A stretch of 64,000 bases of DNA from GCA-2737725 sp965229355 (GCA_965229355.1 OZ245869.1:4154001-4218000); one strand, 5' to 3'. Counted from the stretch's first letter, positions 52,329-62,243 are shown. The notes: generated from the letters alone by a model not told the origin. A program made the numbers and translations.

Positions 52329-53507
52329 CTACTGGGCAGCAATAACAGATGGTTTGCGCTGATTGTGCGGCACGAAGGCTTTTGCATCGTCGCGGGAAAT
52401 CCAACCACCACCCAGAACACGCTCGCCATCATAGAACACGCAAGCTTGGCCTGGGGCCGCAGCAGCTTCCAACTGATCCAGTACAACATTGGCTGAACGA
52501 GGCATTAAACCCGGCAATACGGTCGCCGCTATCGGCTCTTGTGTATTGCGCATTTTTACGCGAACGCGGACACCGTCAGCGGGAATAGCATCACCGTCCC
52601 CCAGCCAGTTCACATCATGCAAGCTAAATGAATCGCGCAGCAGATCTTGCTTGCTTCCGACAACCACTTGCGCGGCGGCAGGATCAATGCGGATCACGTA
52701 CAGCGGATCAACTTCACCGCCAATGCCTAAACCGCGACGCTGGCCAATGGTGTAGCCGCCAATGCCTTTGTGATGGCCCAGAACGCGGCCATCGACGTGA
52801 ACAATATCGCCTGGCTTTTCAGCTTCGGGGCGCAGCTTCTTCACAATATCCATGTAGCTGCCTTGCGGCACAAAGCAGATATCTTGGCTGTCTGGCTTAT
52901 CAGCCACGCCTAACTCAAGACGCTTGGCAATTGCGCGGGCTTCGGGCTTCAACATGCCGCCCAAGGGAAAGCGCAAGTAATCCAACTGCTCGCGTGTCGT
53001 CGCAAATAAGAAGTAGCTTTGATCGCGATCAGGATCGACGGCACGGTGCAGTTCCGCACCATGCGCACCCATCACGCGTTGGACATAGTGACCCGTGGCC
53101 AAGCAATCACCACCGATATCGCGCGCCGCTTTTAATAGGTCGCGAAACTTAACCGTCTGATTGCACAGCACGCACGGGATCGGCGTTTCACCGGCCACGT
53201 AAGCGTCTGCGAACTTCTCGATCACATCTTTTTGGAACGTGTTTTCGTAATCCAACACGTAATGCGGAATACCAATACGGTCGGCCGCGCGCTTGGCATC
53301 GTAAATGTCTTGGCCTGCGCAGCATGACTTTGACGACGAGACCGCCGCCCCATGATCATAGAGCTGCATAGTGAAGCCCACCACGTCATAGCCCTGCTCG
53401 GCCAGGATGCCTGCCGTTACGGAACTGTCCACGCCGCCGGACATGGCGACGACCACGCGCGTCTTCTGCGGCGGCTTGGCTAGTCCTAGAGAATTCACAT
53501 CGGCCAT
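52329..53507 (-). CDS. mnmA: tRNA-specific 2-thiouridylase MnmA
   Basis: 392 residues. The enzyme makes 2-thiouridine at the wobble position of tRNAs for Lys, Glu and Gln. The PP-loop SGGVDS is at 23-28. The catalytic Cys pair is Cys115 (PCVLCN) and Cys211 (SQDICFVPQG). Other family motifs: FTMQLYDHG, CLATGHYVQ, DQSYFLFA and HKGIGGYTIGQRRGLGI. The length is typical. Sulfur would come ultimately from a cysteine desulfurase such as that at 62290-63402. It is divergent from the first giant repeat protein, 265 bases apart. Confidence 0.97.
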   Translation of the reverse strand: MADVNSLGLAKPPQKTRVVVAMSGGVDSSVTAGILAEQGYDVVGFTMQLYDHGAAVSSSKSCCAGQDIYDAKRAADRIGIPHYVLDYENTFQKDVIEKFADAYVAGETPIPCVLCNQTVKFRDLLKAARDIGGDCLATGHYVQRVMGAHGAELHRAVDPDRDQSYFLFATTREQLDYLRFPLGGMLKPEARAIAKRLELGVADKPDSQDICFVPQGSYMDIVKKLRPEAEKPGDIVHVDGRVLGHHKGIGGYTIGQRRGLGIGGEVDPLYVIRIDPAAAQVVVGSKQDLLRDSFSLHDVNWLGDGDAIPADGVRVRVKMRNTQEPIAATVLPGLMPRSANVVLDQLEAAAAPGQACVFYDGERVLGGGWISRDDAKAFVPHNQRKPSVIAAQ

Positions 53508-53772
53508 AAGGTTCGGGTCCAGGGGTGGGGCGTCAAAAACTGACGTCTCCAGATGGGGCGGAGGTACCGCCCTTGCCAGAGTCGGTCAAGAAAAAGCGCC
53601 TTCACCCATAGGTAGGCATTTTTTGCCCTGCAGTGACGTCAAAATGACACATAAAATATCAATATAAATCAATAAGTTATTGGTAATTTTAAAACTGGTT
53701 TTGAGAAGGATTTTGTTAACTACTGACCCCAATAGTGCAACTGGATCTAACTCTATAGTTGAGGAAACGCCC

Positions 53773-56700
53773 GTGACCCTGTCACGCACGTTCATTCAGT
53801 CGCTCCCGACCAGCCAGCTTGCGGCGTTTACAACGACGCAGTTGGCTCAATTTGAGTCGACCGAACTGGGGTACCTGACCTCAACACAGTTCAAGGTGCT
53901 GACCACGGCGCAATTGGGCAGCCTCTCGACCACACAAATCAAAGGTCTGACGGCGACTGGTTTGGGCGCCATGACGACCACCCAGATCAACGGTCTGACC
54001 ACCACTCAATTATCTGTGCTGAATGCCACCCAGTTGAAGGCGTTAAGCACGTCTGCCCTGAGTGGCTTGCTCACCAGCCAATTAGGTGGCTTGTCATCAG
54101 TTCAGTTGGGCGCGTTGACCACAACACAACTGAACGCCATCACGACGACTGTGATTGGCTCGTTGTCGACGACACAAATTGATGGCCTGACGGCTGCGCA
54201 AGTCACGGGGTTTAAGACAACCACCTTTGGCTCACTCACCTCAGTGCAGTTGGGCAGTTTGAATGCAACACAGGTCAAAGCCCTCAGCACGACAAACCTG
54301 AAAGCGATGACAACCGCTCAACTGAGCGGGCTGACAGGCACACAACTGGCGAGTCTGTCGGCGATACAATTAAACACCCTGACGACGACAAACTTCGGCT
54401 CTTTGACAACCACGCAGTTTGGTGGCTTGACGGCCACGCAGTTAAAAAGCCTGAGCACCACGAACTTTGCCGCAATTTCGACCGCGCAGATTAGCGGTCT
54501 GGCGACAACGCAACTGCGCAACTTCAGTGCCGTGCAAATTAAGGCCCTGACAGCCGCCCAGTTGAACAGCCTGACCACGACTCAGCTTGGCGCGTTAACA
54601 ACCACACAAGTCAAAGGTATCACCACCACCAATCTGAGTGGGATGACCACCACACAAACTGGCGCTCTCACCTCAACACAACTGAGTGCACTGACAAATG
54701 CGCAGATTGCAGCGTTTACGACAGCGCACATCAGCACGCTGACGACGACGCAATTAAAAGGCTTGATGGCGGCGCAAGTGACCGCGCTCAGCACCACGCA
54801 ATTCAATGCTCTTTCAACCGCACAGTTGGGCAGCCTGTCGGCAAAGCAGGTTAAAGGCATCAGCACGACACAAGTGAAGGTGTTGTCGACTGAACAGTTA
54901 GGGTCTTTGACAACGACGCAGATTGCAAGTCTGTCCACGGCACAATTAAACGCGCTGACGACAACACTGTTCGTCAATTTAAGCACGGCGCAGTTCTCGT
55001 CGGTTACGGCAACACAAATCAAAGCCTTAAGTGCGACAAACTTCGCGGTTTTAACGACCACGCAGCTCGGCAGCTTCAATACCACGCTCATCAAAGCATT
55101 GGCCGCCACACAAATTGGCGCGCTAACCACGGCGCAACTGAGCGGCATCACGACAACCCAAATTGGCTTGCTGAGCATTACGCAAGTGAAAGGGTTCAGC
55201 ACCACCAGCATGGCGAACCTGACCACGTCGCAATTGGGCAGCTTCGCTAACACGCAATTGGCAGCCCTGACCACGACGCAGGTGCGCGCCATCACCACCA
55301 CGAATATTGGTGGCTTAACCACCACACAAGCCAGCGCCCTCACCTCGGCGCAAGTTGGCGCGCTGACCAGCACACAATTCATATCGCTGTCGACAACCCA
55401 ACTGGGCAACCTGACGACAACGCAAATTAAGGGCATGTCGACCACCAATTTATTGGTGCTGACGACCACGCAGTTGACAGGCATCTCGTCGACCCAATTA
55501 GGCGTTTTGACCACAACGCAACTCAATGCGTTAGGGACAACAAAAATATCCGAACTGACGATTACGCAACTGGATGGTTTAAGCGTTGCGCAAGTGGCTG
55601 GCTTTAACGCCACGAACTTTGCCACCCTCACCACCACGCAAATCGCCAGCTTCAGCACCACACAAATCAAGGCGTTGACCAGCGCACAAATTAACGCGCT
55701 GACAACAACCCAATTTGGTAGCCTCACGACCACACAATTTGGCGTGCTGACGACAACGCAAATCAAGGGCATCAGCACCTTGAATATGAATGCGTTGACG
55801 ACCACGCAGTTGGGTAGTTTCCTGGAAACACAAATTGCGGTCTTAAGTGCTACGCAATTAAATGCCCTGAGCACAGCCAACCTGACAGGCCTTAACACCA
55901 CGCAAGTGGGCGCACTGTCCGTGGCTCAGATTACTGGCTTAAGTACAGCCACCTTTGCAATCCTCACGACCACACAGTTGGGCGGTTTTGCTGAAACGCA
56001 AATCAGCGCTCTGAGCACATCACAACTGAATGTGCTGAGTACGGCGAACATTACGGGGTTAAGCCTAACCCAAGTCGGCGCCCTGAAAACGACGCAGGTT
56101 TCAGGATTAAATAGTGGTCGGTTTGTATTGCTGACCACAACGCAACTGGGTAGCCTGGAAGCAACACAATTACAGTCAATCGCGGTCACGAATATGGCCG
56201 CGATGACAACAGCGCAACTGACAGGCATCAGCGCCACGCAAATTGGCTTCTTTACCAACGCGCAATTAAACGGCCTGACCACAGGCATCGTCGCGGCCCT
56301 GACCACCACACAGTTTGGCGGGATCACCGAAACACAACTGTCTGGCTTGAGCGCCACCAACTTTGGCGCGCTAACCACAACACATATTAGCTCATTATCA
56401 GTGGGCCAAATCGCCACGCTGTCGGCTAATCAAATAAAAGCTTTGTCGACGACGCAATTCAGCGCCATTAGCACAACGCAATTAGGCTGGTTCTTGGAAA
56501 CACAGATTTCCGGCATCAGCACCACGAACATTGCGGCCCTGACCACCACCCAAATCGGCGGTTTGACGTCTGATCAAGTGGGCGCATTGACCGTAACGCA
56601 ACTTGATTTCATCGCGACCGTCAGCCTGCGCGGCCTGACCACGACACAAATTCAAGGCTTCAGCGCCACCCAATTAAACAGTCTCAGCACGTTGCAATTC

Positions 56701-57732
56701 GATGCCTTATCGACAACGCAATTGGGCTCGTTATTGCAAGTACAGATCAGCGGCCTGTCGACAACAAACCTCAACGTTCTGACGACAATACAACTGAACG
56801 GCTTCAGTTCGACGCAAATTGGTTATCTGACCAACGCGCAGCTTAACGCGCTGTCGACCAGCAGCATTGCAAGCCTGACAACCACACAATTTGGCGGCAT
56901 CACCAATGCGCAATTGGCCGCATTGACCACATCAAACTTCTTGGTGTTATCGAACGCGCATATTGCGAGCTTGCTGACCACCCAGATCAATGCGCTGACG
57001 ACAAATCAAGTCGGGGTGATGACGACGGCGCAATTTGGCAGCTTGTCGACAACTCAGCTTGGCAACTTGTCAAACGCACAAGTCAAAGCGATCTCGACCA
57101 CCAACATCCGCGATCTGACCACAACACAACTTACTGGTCTTTCGTCTACGCAGCTTGGTGCGCTAACAACGGCGCAAGTCAATACACTCAGCACAGTTCA
57201 CATCGCGTCGATGACATCAACCCAATTGGGTGGCTTGAGCTACGATCAAGTTCATGCGTTCTCGACCGCGCAATTTGAAGTGCTGACCTCGACACAGATG
57301 TCGGGCCTATCGGCAGTGCAGTTCAATGCGTTCAGTTACACGAACATTAACATTTTGACGACGACCCAGATGACGGGCGTCAACTCGACACAGCTGGCCG
57401 CCCTGACGGCGCCGCAAATTGTCAGCCTGACCACGACTGTCATCGCGGAATTATCGACGACGCAAATGGGCGGCTTAACCTCAGCGCAAATCAAAGCGCT
57501 GACAACGGTTCAGGTCCAAATTCTGACGACAGTGCAACTGGCTGGCCTCAACACGACCCAGTATCGTGGGTTCGAAGTTACAGACATTCCATACTTCTCG
57601 CTGGCCCAAGTCGAGTCGCTATCTGTTACAGGCTTGGAAGCAATGACAAATACCCAAGTTCAGGCATTTACGTCGATACAGCTGGGCGGCATGAATACGA
57701 CCCAGCTGGCGGCATTAACGGTCGGCGACTAA
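53773..57732 (+). CDS. giant octapeptide-repeat protein A, function unknown
   Basis: 1319 residues from GTG 53773 (GAGG 8 bases upstream). This start matches protein B (MTLSRTFIQS against MTLSSTFIQS); a frame from ATG 53680 adds 31 unrelated residues. After ten residues the protein is 163 uninterrupted 8-residue units plus LTVGD. The unit is hydrophobic-S/T-T-T/A-Q-[LIVF]-x-A/G/S, as in LTTTQLGA. Units follow a 24-unit super-pattern with Lys (QIKG) at positions 4, 11 and 18 and Asn (TTNF) at 5, 12 and 19, plus one extra 7-unit block. No signal peptide, membrane segment, Cys or RTX tail was seen. S/T-x-x-Q resembles a helix N-cap box. Confidence 0.88.
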   Translation: MTLSRTFIQSLPTSQLAAFTTTQLAQFESTELGYLTSTQFKVLTTAQLGSLSTTQIKGLTATGLGAMTTTQINGLTTTQLSVLNATQLKALSTSALSGLLTSQLGGLSSVQLGALTTTQLNAITTTVIGSLSTTQIDGLTAAQVTGFKTTTFGSLTSVQLGSLNATQVKALSTTNLKAMTTAQLSGLTGTQLASLSAIQLNTLTTTNFGSLTTTQFGGLTATQLKSLSTTNFAAISTAQISGLATTQLRNFSAVQIKALTAAQLNSLTTTQLGALTTTQVKGITTTNLSGMTTTQTGALTSTQLSALTNAQIAAFTTAHISTLTTTQLKGLMAAQVTALSTTQFNALSTAQLGSLSAKQVKGISTTQVKVLSTEQLGSLTTTQIASLSTAQLNALTTTLFVNLSTAQFSSVTATQIKALSATNFAVLTTTQLGSFNTTLIKALAATQIGALTTAQLSGITTTQIGLLSITQVKGFSTTSMANLTTSQLGSFANTQLAALTTTQVRAITTTNIGGLTTTQASALTSAQVGALTSTQFISLSTTQLGNLTTTQIKGMSTTNLLVLTTTQLTGISSTQLGVLTTTQLNALGTTKISELTITQLDGLSVAQVAGFNATNFATLTTTQIASFSTTQIKALTSAQINALTTTQFGSLTTTQFGVLTTTQIKGISTLNMNALTTTQLGSFLETQIAVLSATQLNALSTANLTGLNTTQVGALSVAQITGLSTATFAILTTTQLGGFAETQISALSTSQLNVLSTANITGLSLTQVGALKTTQVSGLNSGRFVLLTTTQLGSLEATQLQSIAVTNMAAMTTAQLTGISATQIGFFTNAQLNGLTTGIVAALTTTQFGGITETQLSGLSATNFGALTTTHISSLSVGQIATLSANQIKALSTTQFSAISTTQLGWFLETQISGISTTNIAALTTTQIGGLTSDQVGALTVTQLDFIATVSLRGLTTTQIQGFSATQLNSLSTLQFDALSTTQLGSLLQVQISGLSTTNLNVLTTIQLNGFSSTQIGYLTNAQLNALSTSSIASLTTTQFGGITNAQLAALTTSNFLVLSNAHIASLLTTQINALTTNQVGVMTTAQFGSLSTTQLGNLSNAQVKAISTTNIRDLTTTQLTGLSSTQLGALTTAQVNTLSTVHIASMTSTQLGGLSYDQVHAFSTAQFEVLTSTQMSGLSAVQFNAFSYTNINILTTTQMTGVNSTQLAALTAPQIVSLTTTVIAELSTTQMGGLTSAQIKALTTVQVQILTTVQLAGLNTTQYRGFEVTDIPYFSLAQVESLSVTGLEAMTNTQVQAFTSIQLGGMNTTQLAALTVGD
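55819..56154 (+). repeat. seven-unit (168-bp) internal duplication in protein A
   Basis: 55819-55986 and 55987-56154 each encode seven octapeptides in the same order: FLETQIAV / FAETQISA, LSATQLNA / LSTSQLNV, LSTANLTG / LSTANITG and so on to LTTTQLGG / LTTTQLGS. This accounts for protein A having seven units more than protein B (163 against 156). Confidence 0.7.
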
Positions 57733-58111
57733 ACTTATAATTGTATTTATATAGTTGTATTACCTAAACGATTAATACTTTCGTTTAAATTTCAACGCCT
57801 TATCGGTTCATAAGGTTAAGACAGTTCGCGCAACTGTTGAGCATCCTCCCGCGTTCTTTATAACCTCTACATCGCTGCTGATGGTGGGCTTGAAAGCTCA
57901 TTCCGCTTCTTTGTGAAAAAAGAAGCAGACGCCGCCAAGAACAGGCAACAAGCGCAGGACCGCTACTGGCCAATTTAAAATATAGGCCCCCTGCTCCGCA
58001 TCGCTGTGAAAATGCTGCTCCAGTTCTAAGACTGGCCAACGCATTCACTACAGAGGCAGATTTTTATCACGCGTCGGCACCAGAAGTGTGTCGATTCACA
58101 GCGGGGTTGCT
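57733..58111. other. intergenic region between the two giant repeat genes
   Basis: 379 bases. The first 60 are very AT-rich (TATAATTGTATTTATATAG), the rest is mixed. It holds an 8-bp hairpin GCTTCTTT / AAAGAAGC at 57905-57926 and an unstarted open frame at 57841-57978. No promoter was clearly identified. Protein B's Shine-Dalgarno GCGGGG is at 58101-58106. Confidence 0.45.
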
Positions 58112-61100
58112 ATGACTTTGTCGTCGACGTTTATTCAATCCATCGAGTTATCGCAGATCGCTGCGTTTACGACGACTCAACTCGCAGCCTTTGAATCCAC
58201 CGAGATCGGTTACTTCACAGCAACGCAGTTTGGCGCTTTGACATCCGCGCAACTGGGCGGCTTGTCGACCACACAAGTGACCGGCATCAAGACTTCACAA
58301 CTGTCGGTCCTGACGACCGCACAACTGAGCGGCATGACGAGCACGCAATTGGGCGTCCTCATTTCAACGCAGCTCAAGGCCCTGAACGCAGCCGCGCTTT
58401 CTTCATTATCGACAACACAACTGAGTGGCTTCACCTCAAGCCAGGTCGGCGCGCTCACCACAACGCAATTAAATTCATTCGGAACTGTGAATGTCGGCTC
58501 GCTGACCGTAACGCAGCTTGATGGCCTGACAGCCGTGCAAATCACGGGCTTAAACACCACCAGCTTCGGCGCATTTACAACCGCGCAGCTTGCCAGCCTG
58601 ATTACGACGCAGATCAAAGCCATCAGCACCACAAATATGGCCGCGCTGTCGACAACACAGCTGAGCGGCTTGGCCTCAACCCAAATCGCAATGCTTGCGT
58701 TCACGCAATTAAACGCGCTGAACACCACGAACTTCGCGCACCTTTCGACATCTCAGGTGTCTGGACTGACATCGACGCAGGTTCGCAGCATCAACACAAC
58801 CAACTTTGCCGCGCTAACCACAACTCAAATCAGCGGCTTATCAGCCCCGCAGTTAAAGGCGCTCACAGCACCGCAGCTGAGCAGCTTGACTACAACCCAA
58901 CTGAGCGGATTTTCATCGACACAGTTGGGCTCGCTGACCAGCGTTCAAATCAAAGGCATTACCAGCACCAACATTGCCAACTTAAGTACGTTGCAGCTAA
59001 CCGGCTTAACATCCACGTTGATTGGCGCGTTGACGACGACGCAGGTAAAAGCATTCACCACCACACAATTGAGCGGCTTAAACACAACACAAGTCAGCGG
59101 CTTAATCGCGCAGCATTTGACGGCATTTAACACCACCCAATTTAATGCTTTGTCGACAGCGCAGCTTGGGTCGCTATCATCCAAGCAAATTAAAGGTATC
59201 ACCACGACAGTTATGGCGTCGCTGACAAGCACGCAACTGGGCAGCTTCACGTCAACGCAGATTGCGAACCTTTCAACCTCGCAAATCAACGCCCTTTCAT
59301 CGACCAATTTTGACGCCCTTACAACCAACCAACTGAGTGGCATCTCGTCGATTCAATTGCGTGGCCTGACCACCACCATCTTTATGCAATTGACGACGGC
59401 GCAGATTAGCAGCTTTACGACGACGCAAATTAAAGCCCTGGCCAACACGCAGGTGGCGGTACTGACGACGACTCAATTGGGCAGCTTAAGCTCGACACAA
59501 ATGAATGCGCTATCAGCTTTACAAGTCCGCGCACTTAGCACCACCGCTGTCGCCAATTTAGTTACGTCGCAACTCAGCGGCTTAACCTCATCGCAGATCG
59601 CGGCCCTGTCGACGACACAATTTTCACAACTCAGCACCACCAACATCGGCTCGCTGACAACAACCCAATTGGATGGCTTAAGTGCAGCGCAGATTACAGC
59701 CCTGACGACCACGCAATTGGAAGTCATGACGACGGCGCAACTGGGTAGCCTTTCAACACTGCAAATAAAGGGCCTCAGCACCACCGCGCTTGCCACTATG
59801 ACGACGACCCAATTCAATGGTCTATCATCAACACAATTGGCTGCGCTGTCTTCACAACAGGTCAACGCGCTCAGCACTACCGTTTTTGCCAGCCTGACGA
59901 CCGCGCAATTTAGTGGGCTTTCGACCGCTCAGTTAAAGGGCCTCAACAGCACCAATTTTGCTGCACTCACCACCGCGCAAATCGCAGGCCTGAATGCAAC
60001 GCAAATTAAAGCGCTGGCGGCCACGCAAGTTAGTGCGATGACGACGCTGCAATTCGGCAGCCTAACGAGCACGCAACTGGGCTCCATGCAGGCCACGCAA
60101 ATTAAGGGCATCAGCACGACGAATATTGTCAGCTTGACGACCAATCAGCTGAGCGGCTTCACATCGACGCAAATCGCCGCACTGTCGGGCGCGCAAATGG
60201 ACGTGCTGACGACGGTTCATATCAGCAACCTGACAACAACTCAGATTGATGGCCTCGCCGCAACGCAACTGATGGATTTGACGACCACGCAGTTTGCGTC
60301 GTTCTCAACTGCTCAATTGGGCAGTTTATCGACGACGCAATTCAAGAGCTTGTCGACTACCCTTTTGGCCGCGATCTCGACGACACAACTGAATGGCATT
60401 TCATCCTCGCAACTGGGGGCGCTGACGACCCAGCAATTCAACGCGCTTGGCACCGGCCTGATTGCAAGCATGTCTTCGATTCAATTTGGTGGCCTGACGT
60501 CAAATCAGTTGAAAGGCATTAACACCACTAATTTTGCGGCGCTAACCACAAACCAGTTGGGCAGCCTGACGCCGACACAAATTCAATCTTTGGCGAGCAC
60601 GCAGATTGGGGCGTTGACGACAACACAATTTGGCAGCCTAACAACGTTGCAGTTCGGCAGCCTGACGAGCACACAAATCAAGGGCATCAGCACCACCAAC
60701 ATCATTGGGCTGACGGCAGGACAATTGGCGGGCCTCACGTCGACCCAAGTGGCCGCATTGACCAACACGCAATTCCTGGCGCTGACCACCACGAACATTT
60801 CGGGGCTGACGACCACACAGCTGGATGGACTGACCGCGCCGCAAATCACGGCTATGACGACGACGGTCTTGGCCTCGTTCAGTACCGCGCAGCTAGGTAG
60901 TCTTTCGACTACACAATTCAGATCATTGAGCACAACGAACTTCGCCGCTATTACCACGGCGCAACTGAATGGTGTTACGTCGACACAAATCGGCGCCATC
61001 TCAACTTTGCAGTTGAACGCCTTGGGCAGCACCAACATTGCCAACTTAAGCACCACGCAATTTGGCGGCTTAACGACAGGGCAATTGTCGGGACTGAACA

Positions 61101-61897
61101 CCACCAACTTTGCATCACTGAGCACCAATCAAATCAGCAGCCTATCGGCAACTCAGATTAAGGCGCTGACAGCCAGCCAAATTGGCGCACTGACGACAAC
61201 CCAATTCGGCAGCATTACGACAACCCAATTGGGCAACCTGACAACGATGCAAATTCGCGGTGTCAGTTCAACGGTCATCACAGGCATTAGTGCGGCACAA
61301 CTCAGCGGCTTTACGTCAGCACAACTTGGTGCATTTAACAGCACGCAATTGTCGTACTTCAGCACGACGACGATCAGTTCGCTCTCGGTCACGCAAATCG
61401 ACGGGCTTGCATCGACACAAATCAGCGGGCTGACGACCACGCAGTTTGATGCGCTGACCACCGCGCAATTGGGCAGCTTCTCGACCACCCAAATTAAGGG
61501 CATCAACACCACCACTATTACGGCCATGACGACAACGCAGCTGGGCAGTCTGTCCTCGGTACAGCTTGCCGCATTGTCGGCGCCGCAGGTGGCCAGCTTA
61601 AGCACCACCGTGATCGCCAATCTGACGACGACACAATTCGGCGGTCTCACATCGACGCAGATCAAAGCGCTGACAACGACTCAAGTGATTGCGCTGACAA
61701 CGTCACAGCTGAACGGCATTAACTCGACCCAACTTGGCAGCTTTGAAACCAGCGACATTGCGGCCTTGACCACAACGCAAGTGTCGTCACTCTCAACAAC
61801 GGGCTTAAGCGCGCTCACGACCCAACAGGTCAGCGCATTTACGACAACGCAGATTGCAGTGATGACGACGACGCAGCTTCAAGCGATTTTAACGTAA
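58112..61897 (+). CDS. giant octapeptide-repeat protein B, function unknown
   Basis: 1261 residues from ATG 58112 with GCGGGG 6 bases upstream; the frame from 58088 adds eight residues. MTLSSTFIQS, then exactly 156 octapeptides, then ILT. Hand parsing gives 15 lead units, five full 24-unit cycles and a 21-unit partial cycle, with no register break. Cycle position 0 is usually TTTQLDG, 4 QIKG, 10 QFGG, 12 TTNFAA, 18 QIKG and 19 STTNI. It is a tandem paralogue of protein A, with matching ends (FESTEIGYF, FETSDIAAL). It is Thr/Ser/Gln/Leu-rich, nearly uncharged and without Cys. Cellular location is not evident. Confidence 0.88.
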   Translation: MTLSSTFIQSIELSQIAAFTTTQLAAFESTEIGYFTATQFGALTSAQLGGLSTTQVTGIKTSQLSVLTTAQLSGMTSTQLGVLISTQLKALNAAALSSLSTTQLSGFTSSQVGALTTTQLNSFGTVNVGSLTVTQLDGLTAVQITGLNTTSFGAFTTAQLASLITTQIKAISTTNMAALSTTQLSGLASTQIAMLAFTQLNALNTTNFAHLSTSQVSGLTSTQVRSINTTNFAALTTTQISGLSAPQLKALTAPQLSSLTTTQLSGFSSTQLGSLTSVQIKGITSTNIANLSTLQLTGLTSTLIGALTTTQVKAFTTTQLSGLNTTQVSGLIAQHLTAFNTTQFNALSTAQLGSLSSKQIKGITTTVMASLTSTQLGSFTSTQIANLSTSQINALSSTNFDALTTNQLSGISSIQLRGLTTTIFMQLTTAQISSFTTTQIKALANTQVAVLTTTQLGSLSSTQMNALSALQVRALSTTAVANLVTSQLSGLTSSQIAALSTTQFSQLSTTNIGSLTTTQLDGLSAAQITALTTTQLEVMTTAQLGSLSTLQIKGLSTTALATMTTTQFNGLSSTQLAALSSQQVNALSTTVFASLTTAQFSGLSTAQLKGLNSTNFAALTTAQIAGLNATQIKALAATQVSAMTTLQFGSLTSTQLGSMQATQIKGISTTNIVSLTTNQLSGFTSTQIAALSGAQMDVLTTVHISNLTTTQIDGLAATQLMDLTTTQFASFSTAQLGSLSTTQFKSLSTTLLAAISTTQLNGISSSQLGALTTQQFNALGTGLIASMSSIQFGGLTSNQLKGINTTNFAALTTNQLGSLTPTQIQSLASTQIGALTTTQFGSLTTLQFGSLTSTQIKGISTTNIIGLTAGQLAGLTSTQVAALTNTQFLALTTTNISGLTTTQLDGLTAPQITAMTTTVLASFSTAQLGSLSTTQFRSLSTTNFAAITTAQLNGVTSTQIGAISTLQLNALGSTNIANLSTTQFGGLTTGQLSGLNTTNFASLSTNQISSLSATQIKALTASQIGALTTTQFGSITTTQLGNLTTMQIRGVSSTVITGISAAQLSGFTSAQLGAFNSTQLSYFSTTTISSLSVTQIDGLASTQISGLTTTQFDALTTAQLGSFSTTQIKGINTTTITAMTTTQLGSLSSVQLAALSAPQVASLSTTVIANLTTTQFGGLTSTQIKALTTTQVIALTTSQLNGINSTQLGSFETSDIAALTTTQVSSLSTTGLSALTTQQVSAFTTTQIAVMTTTQLQAILT

Positions 61898-61904
61898 GCT
61901 GGAT

Positions 61905-62243
61905 TTAGTCCATCATATTGCGGGTGGTTTGCGGCAAACGAACCGTTAAACCATCAAGCGCCGGTGTCAGAGTAATTTGACATGAAAGGCGCGATGTCGA
62001 TGTGACGCCGTAGGTCAGATCCAGCATATCGACCTCGGCTTCGGCTGGTTTCGGCAGCTTCCCCGCCCATTCTTTGTCGACGATAACGTGACACGTGGAA
62101 CAGGCCATACAGCCTTCGCACGTTCCCTCAATGTCGATGCCGTTGTTCTTCGCCAACTGCATCAAGCTGATGCCATTGTTACCGGTAAATTCGTGACGGT
62201 TTCCGCTGCGGTCGATGAACGTGGCTTTAACGGACTGCGACAT
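61905..62243 (-). CDS. fdx: 2Fe-2S ferredoxin, adrenodoxin/Isc type
   Basis: 112 residues. Cluster ligands are Cys42, Cys48, Cys51 and Cys88 in the C-x5-C-x2-C...C arrangement (GTCEGCMACSTCHVIV and SRLSCQITL); Cys45 is extra, as in many Isc ferredoxins. The C-terminal DGLTVRLP is typical. It supplies electrons to Fe-S cluster assembly or to oxygenases. It lies 46 bases downstream of the cysteine desulfurase on the same strand, matching an Isc role, and its stop faces that of giant protein B 7 bases away. Confidence 0.94.
   Translation of the reverse strand: MSQSVKATFIDRSGNRHEFTGNNGISLMQLAKNNGIDIEGTCEGCMACSTCHVIVDKEWAGKLPKPAEAEVDMLDLTYGVTSTSRLSCQITLTPALDGLTVRLPQTTRNMMD

Noticed and set aside
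53556..53572. GGGCGG / CCGCCC hairpin upstream of mnmA as a terminator or riboswitch
   Set aside because: Stem of only 6 bp without a T run or wider structure; no regulatory claim can be supported.
54582..55901. Long minus-strand open frames across the giant repeat genes (for example 54582-55901, 58210-58728, 60583-61128)
   Set aside because: They are mirror products of the 24-base repeat: the complement of the TTTQ-type codons gives Val/Cys-rich repeats with no start signal. The plus-strand frames are longer, in perfect register and have ribosome-binding sites.
53773..57732. CRISPR array in the regularly repeated DNA
   Set aside because: The 24-base period is coding, with no constant repeat or unique spacers.
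57841..57978. Open frame of 46 codons between the giant genes (YIAADGGLESSFRFFVKKEA, then KNRQQAQDRYWPI)
   Set aside because: Composition is protein-like, but there is no usable start codon or ribosome-binding site until GTG late in the frame. It may be a remnant; not supported as a gene.
57800..58048. 82-codon minus-strand ORF between the giant genes
   Set aside because: Irregular composition, no Shine-Dalgarno and no family resemblance; treated as chance.
53773..61897. Pentapeptide-repeat, RTX or leucine-rich-repeat assignment for the giant proteins
   Set aside because: The period is exactly 8, not 5, 9 or 20-24, and GGxGxDxUx or LxxLxLxxN motifs are absent.
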